Source: Arthrobacter endolithicus (GTDB lineage Bacteria > Actinomycetota > Actinomycetes > Actinomycetales > Micrococcaceae). Taken from it: DNA of 64,000 nt. Position 1 is the stretch's first letter; every line of letters begins with the position of its first letter. Below, one piece after another: positions 25,701-33,705 of this stretch. The notes beneath the pieces were generated by a model. The model made no database searches. It had not been told where the DNA came from and saw only the letters and a program-made list of their open reading frames with translations. The stretch spans positions 1 through 64,000 of the forward strand of contig NZ_JAPNLH010000014.1 in the NCBI RefSeq assembly GCF_026627425.1. Direction: 5' to 3'. Both the position numbers and the translations under genes were made by a program.

Positions 25701-25846
25701 TGTCAGCCTACTGGGCAAGGGCAGGCATCGGAACGCCAGCGGCACAAGCGCTGGCAGAAGCGAAGCGCGACTGGCTCGGCCGACACCCCGAAAGCAGGCA
25801 CGCACCTTGGCTCTGGGCGGGACTTATCTCCTACGGCCGCCCATAA
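22751..25846 (+). CDS. CHAT-domain caspase-like protease with helical (TPR-like) N-terminal region
   Basis: A 1031-aa protein. Residues 1 to about 650 are alpha-helical, Ala-rich repeats typical of TPR-like scaffolds (QVASVARRANDFRASRDLAEKGLAAA; IYAQAMGLLDIAEKAYEGYG). Residues about 750-1031 are a CHAT domain: LTIVPTGLLNIPFDSLVVD, then the catalytic dyad His near 902 in VLTLAVHGTAD and Cys near 941 in YCVLSSCHSS, followed by LSGFPIALILRGASTVVGSL, APWLWAGLISYG. The dyad is intact, so an active peptidase is expected. It overlaps the upstream gene by ATGA. TPR-CHAT beside a sigma-like gene resembles the Csx29/sigma module of type III-E CRISPR loci, here without CRISPR parts. The triggering signal is unknown. 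Confidence 0.88.
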   Translation: MNAQSNTWEEFFKRSTVVDDAELKKARLTEICLAYTQITRPHTFGDRPGGSPAGRPNRETVRKAGSVLVASTSEDAAGSSDTVRYAIGLISVNAAPAWNGDPADPGPEMSLARVTGAMAVDQAATAGDQDLLTWVLLQVASVARRANDFRASRDLAEKGLAAAMTSPRSGYGPWSLMEAAGNPDWAEEGDIYRQVVAVSVAKLLAANNSTLGDYLKWKEALEHRYRFAASIRSERPTLYAQSISGFAGLARSVGDRRALLRAEQELEDFIVNDGSYNLKRILLACKASSADSMRDWTAMHALNKERLQSVLLSVEEQARASGVPEPQQNVEDVLSFLKERGDRVFTAAIGNSCLGQAMALFRKGDTRTNGDIYAQAMGLLDIAEKAYEGYGSNGFAATRLSRARISHAAPDGRGISDEAAAAEYLTISRTGHTGGIRRNAVLDAAIIAPPGNPSVAERIHELLEDSQSAHPKLRAAEAIWYHKAARADVPGFTWAQVERLALDAANALVVEGRPIDPLLAVDCWLAAVEAHKEMHGSQQLDIRLERQLQAVCLLAMHLVTVTYASERGRVARQYFRVFAVAADMATRLGNAGAAEIIMEAARRDRVGVLLGELSRNPQVHESIRLAAQQIVVANTAAPDVPDNVDTGSSALWTTRSMADIRTSQAMAAADAAKIIGPASTLADFNEFPKIRSGQIAIDTSIKGRPGIVLQLFRPEDGSNQKQELFWVLTSSIDKGQPVSQCGKTILPVNPSTLPPAVDAAFWTELYQLSEYLLPQPLRELLSERAPGSSVSLTIVPTGLLNIPFDSLVVDQDKGLMLIDCATVILTGSLAVTDSIVKPGTNDGAGSWIGVYDTQRLPHAEKERSAMFASHPSATTINTAEELHTVFSIEGQRNVEVLTLAVHGTADSSGWGQSKLMPDGSILRAVDVLRWNAPQYCVLSSCHSSLAANESTELSGFPIALILRGASTVVGSLHEVDDASTAEIMSAYWARAGIGTPAAQALAEAKRDWLGRHPESRHAPWLWAGLISYGRP

Positions 25847-25904
25847 CTAAGAGTTCCCTGAAGCTTAGAAATTGAGGACGGTGTCATTCCTGAAACTGCA
25901 GAAG

Positions 25905-26080
25905 CTGGCTGGCCCGCAACCTCGACGACCTGCGCTCCAAAGTTCAGAAACCGACAGTCCGCGGCATCCTGAAGGAAAGCCTCCTCTTCACCGGCGAAGA
26001 CTCGTCCCCTGGCGAACCTGATGCTCTCCATCATGGGAGCGTTCGCGGAGTTCGAGCGTGGCCTCATCGGTGAACGCTAG
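25905..26080 (+). pseudogene. Serine recombinase (resolvase) internal fragment
   Basis: Reads LARNLDDLRSKVQ, then GILKESLLFTGEDS; after a one-base frameshift near 26008 it continues LANLMLSIMGAFAEFERGLIGER and stops at 26078-26080. This is the middle of the catalytic domain of Tn3-type resolvases. The catalytic Ser region and the DNA-binding end are absent. Confidence 0.75.
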
Positions 26081-26240
26081 CGCGCAGCTCCCCCTGCCTC
26101 GTCACGGGTCCGGATTCCGTCAATCATGATGTAGGGCCAGCTGCCCAGCCGTCACAGCCCCAGCCGGAGATGACATGCCAGCCGCGGGACTCGACGCGGT
26201 CCATTCAGTCATACCCGTCGCCGTTGTACCAGCAGCCCTC

Positions 26241-26368
26241 GACGGAGGCCTGTCCAACCTATGACGGAGGCCTGTCCAACCTATAAGGCCGAAGCATGTT
26301 TCCCCGCCCCGCAGGCCCCGACGAAGGGGGCGCTGGACAGGGTGGAATGGCCACTATAATCCGAAGGA
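26241..26368. repeat. Dispersed element B, copy 2, with a 22-bp tandem duplication
   Basis: The 22-bp unit GACGGAGGCCTGTCCAACCT+AT occurs twice in perfect tandem (26241-26262, 26263-26284). A block (26294-26368: GCATGTTTCCCC ... GACAGGGTGGA ... AATCCGAAGGA) homologous to 14597-14674 follows. The first block of the other copy has the unit only once. Confidence 0.65.
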
Positions 26369-26449
26369 ATCTCAATGATGTTGTCAAGGGATGTTGGCGT
26401 GCCGCTCCCGGTGGCCCGGCCTTTGATGGCCCGGACACCTCAGAAGCTT

Positions 26450-26739
26450 TTAGCTGCTCCAGCCCGGGTAGGGCCTGCGGTCCCGTGCCGACAGTTCGGC
26501 GGTGGGGAGAGGTTGTCCGGGCCGTCGGACTGGCCGGAGGTCCAGTGGAAAAACACGTCAGCGGTGATCGCCTCGAAGCAGGCGTCCTGGGCCCGGAACC
26601 AGTATGTGGCGGTGTCACCTTCGACGTAGGCGCCGTAGCCGAACAACTCCCCTTCGGGTCGTGGGTCGGGCGCCAGCGAGGATAACCGCAGCGTCCGCTG
26701 CAGCCTCGGCCGTTCAAATTCCCAAATGGCAGTAGCTGC
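26450..26739 (-). pseudogene. Decayed coding fragment, unknown protein
   Basis: The minus frame reads a protein-like stretch (IWEFERPRLQRTLRL, DPRPEGELFGYGAYVEGD, TATYWFRAQDACFEAITADVFFHW) without a supported start, and it runs into element B at the 3' side. Probably the tail of a lost gene; family unknown. Confidence 0.4.
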
Positions 26740-26853
26740 ATACACGTACCACAAGCTACCCTCCGCCGAACAACAGGTAGTGCCAAATGAAGGACACCTC
26801 AGGGCAGCGCTGGAATGGGCAGAACCCCGGTTTGCCTCCGATGCCAATCGTGG

Positions 26854-26994
26854 TTAGTTATCTTTCCCGCAGTGCGGGCAGTTTACCGTAACTCCGTTCC
26901 ACGACCGCTTGCCCCAGAATGCTCGTTGGCAATGTCGGCACTTATGAACCTCCGTGTACTCGCCCGTGCGAGAAGAAGATGCTGTCTCAGCCAT
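26854..26994 (-). CDS. Small zinc-ribbon protein
   Basis: A 46-aa protein from ATG 26994 (MAETASSSRTGEYTEVHK), with AAAGGAAAAG upstream at long spacing. It has a classic four-Cys ribbon: CRHC ... CPHC-GKDN*. Such proteins bind one zinc ion and usually mediate protein or nucleic-acid contacts. It precedes nothing obvious; the 116-aa gene at 27121-27471 lies upstream on the same strand and may be co-transcribed. Confidence 0.65.
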   Translation of the reverse strand: MAETASSSRTGEYTEVHKCRHCQRAFWGKRSWNGVTVNCPHCGKDN

Positions 26995-27120
26995 ATCTTC
27001 GCTTTTCCTTTCGTGATCGGTTATTGGTACAGGGTGGTTGGTTGTTTCGGCTCAGCGGCACGCTCTCCGGACCGAAGGATCCCCCAGGAATGGACCCGTT
27101 CTCAGGCGCCAAGCAACGGT

Positions 27121-27471
27121 CTACCCTCTGACTGCCGCCGCCGCTTGTTCTGCAACCTTTACGCTCTTGGAAAGAGATACGGTATTTTTGACGCCGCCAA
27201 AGGCTCGAGACATTCCGGCGTCACCTAGGGCTACGAGCTTCACCTGGCGCTGGTTTCTTTGATTAAACACGTACACCTGTACGGCCCACGATCCAGCCAT
27301 GCCCTTCTTTTCAGCCAGCAGTTCGACCTCAGCCTTAGGACCGGAATCAAGAAGTCCACCTGTATTGGACTGTAGCGGTTTGAGCTCTGCTCCCCTGAAC
27401 ACGTCTTGGAGCGCTTGCTTGATTTGCTCAATACTGACCGCTGTAGTAAAAACAATTTCTTGAGTCTTCAT
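27121..27471 (-). CDS. Hypothetical protein
   Basis: A 116-aa protein (MKTQEIVFTTAVSIEQIKQALQDVF ... WAVQVYVFNQRNQRQVKLVALGDAG ... SVKVAEQAAAAVRG). The pattern is alpha-beta with alternating hydrophobic strands, no signal peptide or cysteines. Resembles small single-domain actinobacterial proteins of unknown function. Codon use fits a real gene. Confidence 0.65.
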   Translation of the reverse strand: MKTQEIVFTTAVSIEQIKQALQDVFRGAELKPLQSNTGGLLDSGPKAEVELLAEKKGMAGSWAVQVYVFNQRNQRQVKLVALGDAGMSRAFGGVKNTVSLSKSVKVAEQAAAAVRG

Positions 27472-27985
27472 GCCGCGAGCATAGCAGGCCTAAGAAGTTC
27501 CTACCACGGGAACCGCGTTGACCATAATGATCCTGACGCCCACTCCGGCGCTGCCCGAAGTGGGCGATAAACACACCCTAAATCTGAGACACGAAATGGA
27601 CCGCTGCGTGCTTAGATGTGTTCTTTTTTTGATGTGGAAGCAGGTAAGGACACGGCGGCCGGCTGCGTAACCTTCCCCCACCGACTGTTCTGCACGAACC
27701 CGTGCCAGAGGTTGGTCCCGCATCGGTTCCGTTACCGGTTGTCTTTAGCCAGACGGTGACGAAAGCAGTTTCAAACTACGAACAATTCCCGTGGCTGCAA
27801 CTGTGCCGGGATGTAGGGATTTTGTGCTGGATTGCCTCGTTACACGCCGGGCAACGCCCGTTCGTGTTATTCACCTTGTCCTGACATGCACATGCCATAA
27901 GAATTCAACCTTCCAATCGTTGCTTTACATTGGCCCTGATTCACCTATGGAGACTGGTGGAAGAGAGGGTCAAGCATGTATTGCG
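27472..27985. other. Intergenic, no supported gene
   Basis: Lower in GC than its surroundings, with T-rich runs near 27620. Short frames exist on both strands but none has a ribosome-binding site and recognisable sequence. Confidence 0.4.
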
Positions 27986-28084
27986 CTAGATCGACGTCCC
28001 GCAGCCGATGCAGGTCGTAGAGTTCGCATTGTTGTTGGCCCCGCACTTCGCGCAGACCTTGGGTTCGCCCTTTGTTGCTGACAT
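27986..28084 (-). CDS. Very short zinc-ribbon protein
   Basis: A 32-aa frame from ATG 28084 with GGAG 4 nt upstream: MSATKGEPKVCAKCGANNNANSTTC then IGCGTSI. The four Cys (CAKC ... CIGC) form a complete ribbon of the type found at the ends of larger proteins. Its size is small for a free protein, but start, ribosome-binding site and motif agree. Confidence 0.5.
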   Translation of the reverse strand: MSATKGEPKVCAKCGANNNANSTTCIGCGTSI

Positions 28085-28252
28085 GATGTCTCCCTGCCTT
28101 CTGTGGATGCAAGAAATACTATGGCTTGAGCCCGATAAAGGGAATAGCCGGCGTTGACTCACCAAAGATGCATGCATAGCTGCTATCAAAGAATCATTTG
28201 ATAGCGTCGGCGTAACGGTGAGGATGCCGGGCTGGTCCGGCATTGTGAGCCA

Positions 28253-28860
28253 TGGAGCTTGCGAGGACTCAGCGCAGAGCCGTCGCCGTTCGATGTGCCA
28301 AGTCTGATCGTGCCGCCAAGACGCTCACTCTGGATGAGTTGCGCGCCCTGACCAGGCGGCACAGGGACCACCCGGAACGTTTTTGAGGCAGGCGCCGGTC
28401 CTCAAACGGGGCGAGCCACGGCCACCACGTCCACTGCTCTACGGTGAAGAGGTGATCGAGGCAGTGGGGTTCTGCTGGAGGGGTTTAGGACCCACTGCGG
28501 GCGGTTACTGGTCGCTGCCCTGCCGGATCTGGTGCCGCGGTTGCGTCGGTTCAAGGAGCTCGTCATCGACAATGTGGCGTTGCTGCTGCTGAAGATTGCC
28601 CCGGTTACGATCGACCGCCGGCTCTAGGCGGGCCGGGCGAAACTGGATCCCGCGGCCGGTCCCACACCAAGCCGGGCACGCTGCTCGATCCTGATGCGGA
28701 CCCGGGCCAATTGGAACGGTGCGGTGCGGTGCGGGGGTTTGTCGAGATCGACCTGGTCGATCACGAGGGAGGAAACAGCACAGGGAAATTCTGTTTCACC
28801 CTGACAATCACTGACATCTGCACCGGCTCAACCATCGTCTCCATAGCGCTTTCCCTTCGC
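28253..28860 (+). pseudogene. Decayed integrase-core (rve) transposase
   Basis: Across frames the plus strand reads LTLDELRALTRRHRDHPERF, then CGRLLVAALPDLVPRLRRFKELV, KIAPVTIDRRL, and later GFVEIDLVDHEGG, KFCFTLTITDICTG. This is the typical order of actinobacterial integrase-catalytic-domain transposases (DNA-binding part, then D of the DDE triad in EIDLV, then the TVTDI strand). Several frameshifts and stops (for example TAG near 28625) and loss of the end make it non-functional. Confidence 0.7.
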
Positions 28861-29012
28861 TGAGCACCTGGATATGACGAAGATAACGCCAGAACTAGGA
28901 AACACCAAACCGTGGAAAGCAGCTTCAAACCCCGGAACACGCGGTGCCAGTACCGTGACTCGGCTTAGCGTTTTCCTCGGCATAATCGAACTACGCCGGG
29001 GCGCTGGCAGGA

Positions 29013-31442
29013 TCAGGGCAAAGACAGCGTGGCTGCGGGGTCGAGGAGGTCCAGCCGTCCGGTTTGGATGGCGGCAATGGCAGAGCCATAGTGTCCCCAC
29101 GCAGCCACATGGTCACCTGTGACCGTGCCATCCGGTACAAGGTTAGAGGTCGCTTGTTGAAGCCCAATGAGCCACTGGGACTGCTTATCCCAAACCGCAG
29201 CGTTGTGCGCCACGGGTGCCAGGGAGGCAAGGACTTCTGGCATCAGGTGCGCCATGGGTTGGCCAGCCTTGGTCAGTTCGATGGCCTTGTTCAGGGTGGC
29301 CACCAGAATCGCCTCAGCCTCGTCGGCCCATCTCGCGGGGGAAAGGTGTTCGTGTTCAGTCTTAGGTGCGTCCAGCTTGGCGGCGAGGTCGGAGTGGAGT
29401 TGGACGGAATGCTGTGGCGGCCTCTGGGTCCAACGAGCCTCGCGCACGTCACGTTCGAGGACCTGGGCGGAGTCAAGGAAGGGCTCGTGGAGGAGTGTGC
29501 CGTTGCCGTCTTCGAGGGTAATCCTGGCCAGATGGTCTCCGGCTCCATATGCGCTCTGATAGTCGTCGCTGACCCCTGCAGTGGTCAGGGCGAGGATCTC
29601 CCGACCGTCGGGGGACACGGACGGAAACCAAAAGTAGGGGAACTTCTTCAACATTGGCATATCAAGTGTGATCTGCGGGAACGTCCTGGTGTAGGAATTG
29701 GCGGCGAGGCTGAAAAGCCGCGGGACAACCTTTCCGTCTTCGTGCTCGATGGTTAGGAGACTGGACTCGCCGAGGGGCCACCAGGCGGCGTTTGCCACCT
29801 CAAGACTCAGCCACCGGCCGGTGGCTGCTTCGATCAGTATGGATTTTCCGCTGGCAGTGGTGATCAGGATCCATGATCCGTCGCCGCTGAACCGGATCGG
29901 CTCGTTACCGGCGATCCCCTCGACCACAGTCAGCAGCCGGCGCTGCCCCGTGCCGTTGTATAGGGAGGCTGCTCCTGTGGAGCCACCGAGGAATTCGAGC
30001 GACGCGACGGTTCCAGTGGGGCCGTGAAGGTCGACGGACACTACATTGGCCTTCGAGTCCAGGGGGAGGAAGACACCGCTGCGTGACGAGCCGACGTAGA
30101 GGGTTGCCGATGGCCATAATAGGCCTCCGGGATGTCCTTGTTCCGTGAAGCTGAACGCGTTGCGTCCATCGATAGCACCTAGGTCGTGGGCGGGCGGCAG
30201 GTCCCAAACCTCGTGCGTGAAATGGCCGCTGGCAACGGTCCTTCCAGTGTTGGGATCGAAAGTGGCTGATTGGATGGTCAGCCACGATGGGGAGATCGGG
30301 GCGTCCCCTGATGCGCGCCACGTGTGTTCGAATCCTGATTTCCTCTTGGCGCGGAGCTGGTGGGCGAGGGCATTGACGGACTCAAAAGTAGACTCAGACT
30401 CGGGCACGGACTCGCGGACACGCTCGGTCGTGATGTACGGGGCCAAGGCCGGCCAGTGAAACGGCCGCAGGGCGGCGCTCTCCTCGGGGGCGGCCTCCAG
30501 CCGGTCCCAGAGCAGCCGACCGTCGGGTTCTGGCGGGAGTGTAGGAGCACTGGTGGCCTGACGTAGCTGTGCCATGCCCGTGGCAAAGTCGTCGGCTATG
30601 CGCTGACTGAGCTCGCTGAGGCCTGTGGCGTCGATCTCGTCCGGAACAGGCAAGACATAAGCAAGTGTCTCCTCGATGCGCTCGAGCGAGTACGGTCCCT
30701 GCCCGTCCAAAGCCGGGTACCGGCCAGTGCCCTCCGATGCGAGACCAAGGCCTAGCATGAGGATTATCCTGCCGTCGATTAGACCGAAAAGCACGTTCAT
30801 GTCATCGCCATCGACATCCCGGACCTGGCGCTTGTAAAGCTCCTGTCCCAGGCGCTCCCATAACCGTGCGGCGCGGCGAGCCCAGAGCGGTAACGTCATG
30901 TGCCCGTCAGAATTCGGTCGGAGATGGGAGAACTCCGGGACTTCCCAAACTGGGACGACATCGGCACCTGCCACAATGTCCACCACGGCCGATGTCGTCG
31001 AACCCAAGTTCACCATCTCCATTTTCAGAGGCAGGGAGGCGACCTGGAACGGCTTCAGGACCGCTTCGAGAATGAAGCCAGAGTCGGAGCCTGGCCCACA
31101 GACCACAACGAGAGCTGACCCTTTGGGTCCATCGACCGCGGTCCATATCGTTTCAGGGTCCCGGTCCAGCCGAAAGAAGCCGCGGCCCCAATGGCTCGAC
31201 CTTCCCAGCGCTGGGGCGATCCGAACAACCTCTCTAAGCAAGATTTCTGCACCGCACGGTGCGGTCAGTAGAACGCTCAGTCCCGAGCCTTCCAAGAGGA
31301 GGTAGAGAAGCTGACGCGGATTCGTCTGGTCGAGCCCTGGATTCCGTATGGACGCCTTCTCGCTGAGGACTTCGGACTCCGGTGTTTTCGAGGCCACGGG
31401 CTGTCCCGGCCCTTTTTGATCTCTCCTGCCGAAAAGGCCCAT
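29013..31442 (-). CDS. Large hypothetical protein with a probable beta-propeller region
   Basis: An 809-aa protein from ATG 31442 (MGLFGRRDQKGPGQPVASK) with AGGGGG upstream. No signal or membrane span. Residues about 390-680 have repeated strand/turn patterns with phrases such as FDPNTGRTVASGHF, VYVGSSRSGVFLPLDSK, IRFSGDGSWILITTASGKSILIEAATGRW and PSVSPDGREILALTTAG, typical of WD40/YVTN-like propeller blades. N- and C-terminal regions are helical and unrecognised. It has no coupled neighbours and is flanked by transposase debris on its 3' side, suggesting acquisition as a single cargo gene. Function unknown. Confidence 0.7.
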   Translation of the reverse strand: MGLFGRRDQKGPGQPVASKTPESEVLSEKASIRNPGLDQTNPRQLLYLLLEGSGLSVLLTAPCGAEILLREVVRIAPALGRSSHWGRGFFRLDRDPETIWTAVDGPKGSALVVVCGPGSDSGFILEAVLKPFQVASLPLKMEMVNLGSTTSAVVDIVAGADVVPVWEVPEFSHLRPNSDGHMTLPLWARRAARLWERLGQELYKRQVRDVDGDDMNVLFGLIDGRIILMLGLGLASEGTGRYPALDGQGPYSLERIEETLAYVLPVPDEIDATGLSELSQRIADDFATGMAQLRQATSAPTLPPEPDGRLLWDRLEAAPEESAALRPFHWPALAPYITTERVRESVPESESTFESVNALAHQLRAKRKSGFEHTWRASGDAPISPSWLTIQSATFDPNTGRTVASGHFTHEVWDLPPAHDLGAIDGRNAFSFTEQGHPGGLLWPSATLYVGSSRSGVFLPLDSKANVVSVDLHGPTGTVASLEFLGGSTGAASLYNGTGQRRLLTVVEGIAGNEPIRFSGDGSWILITTASGKSILIEAATGRWLSLEVANAAWWPLGESSLLTIEHEDGKVVPRLFSLAANSYTRTFPQITLDMPMLKKFPYFWFPSVSPDGREILALTTAGVSDDYQSAYGAGDHLARITLEDGNGTLLHEPFLDSAQVLERDVREARWTQRPPQHSVQLHSDLAAKLDAPKTEHEHLSPARWADEAEAILVATLNKAIELTKAGQPMAHLMPEVLASLAPVAHNAAVWDKQSQWLIGLQQATSNLVPDGTVTGDHVAAWGHYGSAIAAIQTGRLDLLDPAATLSLP

Positions 31443-32654
31443 GGCCTGCCCCCTCCAAGTCCCTAACTGCCCGTGCGTTGAAGCAGTGGTAGTGGTGTTG
31501 GCGCGAACGGCGCCGGTGGAATAACTACTACCACACACACCAGTTCTACGGACCCCTTACCGGCAATGAGAGCACCATCTGATTCCAGATTACGGAAAGG
31601 CCATTGCCCACGTTTCCTTTCCAGTGGCATCGAGACCGCTGGAAACCCTACGACGCATGGAACAGTGAGGAAGAAATACGGCAAGCCATTCCTCAGTCAC
31701 AATCGGGGAGGATCTGTGACGTGCCTTGTTTTCGTGGCGAATTCATTTAACTTTAGGCTAAGAGGCTAAAGACCCGTTTGTCATTTTTCGAAGTCGTCTG
31801 CACGGGACCGATCCAGCTCGGTTGGCCGAGGCACGGCCAAGGAAGGCCGCGACCAGGTACGAAAACACGGTCCCCAGCTACTACCCGGAGGCGAACAAAC
31901 TCAAGGAGCCGCTGACCGATTTAGAACGGGAGCAACAGCGCAAGAAGCAATAGCCAGGCAGGCCGAGGCCAACGCTTCACGAGACCGCAGCAGCGGCGCA
32001 CACCACGGCGACGAAGCACGCGAAGAGCACGGCAGGCCGGACGAAACAAGGACAGGGCCGCTGACGTCAGGTTTGACGGACCCTCAGCGGCCGAAGAAGC
32101 CTGGTACCGGGACACGTCCTAACCCACCCACCCGAAGCACAAGAGCAATCCGCAATCGTGACCGAAGAGCGACAGAAGAACGAACGCGCCCGGAGACCGG
32201 GCCGCCTGCGCGCCGGACTAGCCTAATGACTCTGTCGTACGTAAAGAAACCCTCACCGCAAAGATTCGCACCGTCGGCACCCCCCGAAAAAAGGCATCCA
32301 AGCGCGACAGTTTGCAGAGTCCCAGCAAAAACACCCCCATCACCACGCCGCCGAGGAAGGCGAAACCGTAACCCAAGTCCACGCCAACTTACCAAAGAAG
32401 AACCAGGCTAAAGGCAAGCAAATATGTCGAACGGTGTTGCCGCCGTGCATCGGAAGGTGAGAGGAGACGTGGAGTGCCTGCGAACCCACGAGCGGCAAGG
32501 CTTGTCCATCACGATGTATCTAGCAGCGGGTCGTCCAGACTTCGACAATAGAGAGGCGGCCCAAGTTAGCACCGTGGCCGGCAGTACGCGTGTAGACAAC
32601 TCCGGAAAACGACACAGCGGAATAGGGGAATAAGACGAGAAAGACCAGAACGCT
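31443..32654. other. Long stretch with no intact gene
   Basis: It must contain the promoter of the 809-aa protein at its left edge. One coding-like remnant is listed (31788-31953). Bases 32050-32410 are Pro/Arg-rich in several frames, with no start and ribosome-binding site; I do not call a gene. Confidence 0.4.
31788..31953 (+). pseudogene. C-terminal coding remnant, unknown protein
   Basis: The frame ends at TAG 31951-31953 and reads DPARLAEARPRKAATRYENT, then VPSYYPEANKLKEPLTDLER, then EQQRKKQ. It looks like the charged end of a real protein, but no upstream part remains and no family is recognised. Confidence 0.35.
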
Positions 32655-32915
32655 CTACAGCTTCCCTTGACCCGCTCGAATTGCCGATTGGATCTCTGGC
32701 CCCTTGTTTCCTGCCGGATCGTTGATTGTGGTGCGCCATGGGTGATCGGAAGAACTACGCGAAGCCACAACCTCAACGCGTCCGCTGCCATGATGCGTTA
32801 CATGGACATGCGGGTAGGCGATAGTAGGCGACCCATTCTTTCCGACGAAATATTCAATCTTTCCACCAGCAGTCAACCTAGAATAAAACTGCTCAAAGCC
32901 ATTTGCGCGCTCCAT
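32655..32915 (-). CDS. Small hypothetical protein
   Basis: An 86-aa protein from ATG 32915 (MERANGFEQFYSRLTAGGKIEYFVG) with AGGAG 5 nt upstream. Contains PTIAYPHVHVTHHGSGRVEVVASRS, a His-rich strand, and ends DPAGNKGPEIQSAIRAGQGKL. Family unknown. It follows the 66-aa gene by 7 nt, so the pair forms a small operon. Confidence 0.65.
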   Translation of the reverse strand: MERANGFEQFYSRLTAGGKIEYFVGKNGSPTIAYPHVHVTHHGSGRVEVVASRSSSDHPWRTTINDPAGNKGPEIQSAIRAGQGKL

Positions 32916-32922
32916 GCGACTC

Positions 32923-33123
32923 CTAAATCAGTCGTTCGTTCTCCGAGGTGAAAATCTCAATCATCTGATTCGCCTCATCAATTTGCTCTTGGTATGTATT
33001 AAGAACCATTTGACGCACGTGAGGTGCAGCGTCCGTCATCTTGACCAAAGCATCATCGTACTTGTGCTGCGCTTCGGCGAGCATCGTCTGCGCGCTAGCG
33101 ATGTTCTTGTCATACTTTCCCAA
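32923..33123 (-). CDS. Small helical hypothetical protein
   Basis: A 66-aa protein from TTG 33123 with AAAGGAATCAAT upstream: MGKYDKNIASAQTMLAEAQHKYDDALVKM ... IDEANQMIEIFTSENERLI. Wholly alpha-helical with coiled-coil character. It precedes the 86-aa gene in a two-gene unit; the unusual start is supported by its ribosome-binding site. Confidence 0.6.
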   Translation of the reverse strand: MGKYDKNIASAQTMLAEAQHKYDDALVKMTDAAPHVRQMVLNTYQEQIDEANQMIEIFTSENERLI

Positions 33124-33279
33124 ATTGATTCCTTTACATTGCCGTGGGTTTGTAGTCTGTCAACAGAATGAAATCCATGTCAATGGCAATTTTCGGCTTG
33201 AAGGAGTCTGGCGGATGCACTTGCGCGGTTGAACGATGCCGTGACCGCGTTGCAGCTACACAGCGGCTCTCAAGTCAGG

Positions 33280-33705
33280 TGATTCAGATCTTGGTTGATT
33301 AGCCGTATCTTCGACTCTTTAAGCGTCGAAGATAGGCTAAGAACGCTTTCTTTCATCGGCTTAAGGTTCGTCCGACTCCGCGGATCTCGGGGATGATGAT
33401 GGCACGGGATGTCTGGATCTTCCGGATGATTTGCTTGCCCTCGACCAGCGACGGGGCACGGTAGGTGGCGGCTCGTAACTGTTGGGCGCCCTGTCAAGCC
33501 ACTTAGACCTCCTCGTAACGGGCATCGGTGTCGATCTCCTTCTCCAACGGAACACGTTGTTTGTCCGTCAACCGCTCTCGGCCGCAGCGCCAGGATTTGA
33601 TTTCCGTTAAGCGAGTCTGCCTTGTGGCCGGCCGCCCCCGTTGTGGGTCAGGCCGACCATCCCGGCCAGTTCCTTCGGTCCACCGCGACCTTAGTCGATC
33701 GGCTC
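33280..33705 (-). pseudogene. ISL3-family transposase C-terminal remnant
   Basis: The minus strand reads RLRSRWTEGTGRDGRPD ... ERLTDKQRVPLEKEIDTDAR, YEEV-stop-VAW; after frameshifts come QQLRAATYRAPSLVEGKQIIRKI, PEI..VGRTLSR and KAFLAYL. These are the landmarks of ISL3 transposase C-terminal domains. Several stops and shifts make it dead. A hairpin (33301-33338) falls within its last part. Confidence 0.6.

Larger units (their letters stand above)
25847..26853. other. Recombination debris between the CHAT operon and small zinc-ribbon gene
   Basis: It holds a resolvase remnant (25905-26080), the tandem and dispersed element B (26241-26368) and a decayed minus-strand coding fragment (26450-26739); each is listed. 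Bases 26081-26240 show nothing recognisable. Confidence 0.5.

Noticed and set aside
20969-25846. Type III-E CRISPR locus
   Set aside because: No cas7-11/gRAMP, cas1, cas2 or repeat array is visible; only the protease/sigma-type logic is similar.
26241-26284. The 22-bp tandem repeat as a CRISPR array
   Set aside because: Only two directly adjacent units with no spacers between them.
31566-32411. Arg/Pro-rich ORFs around 31.6-32.4 kb
   Set aside because: No ribosome-binding sites, low-complexity composition in several frames at once, no motifs.
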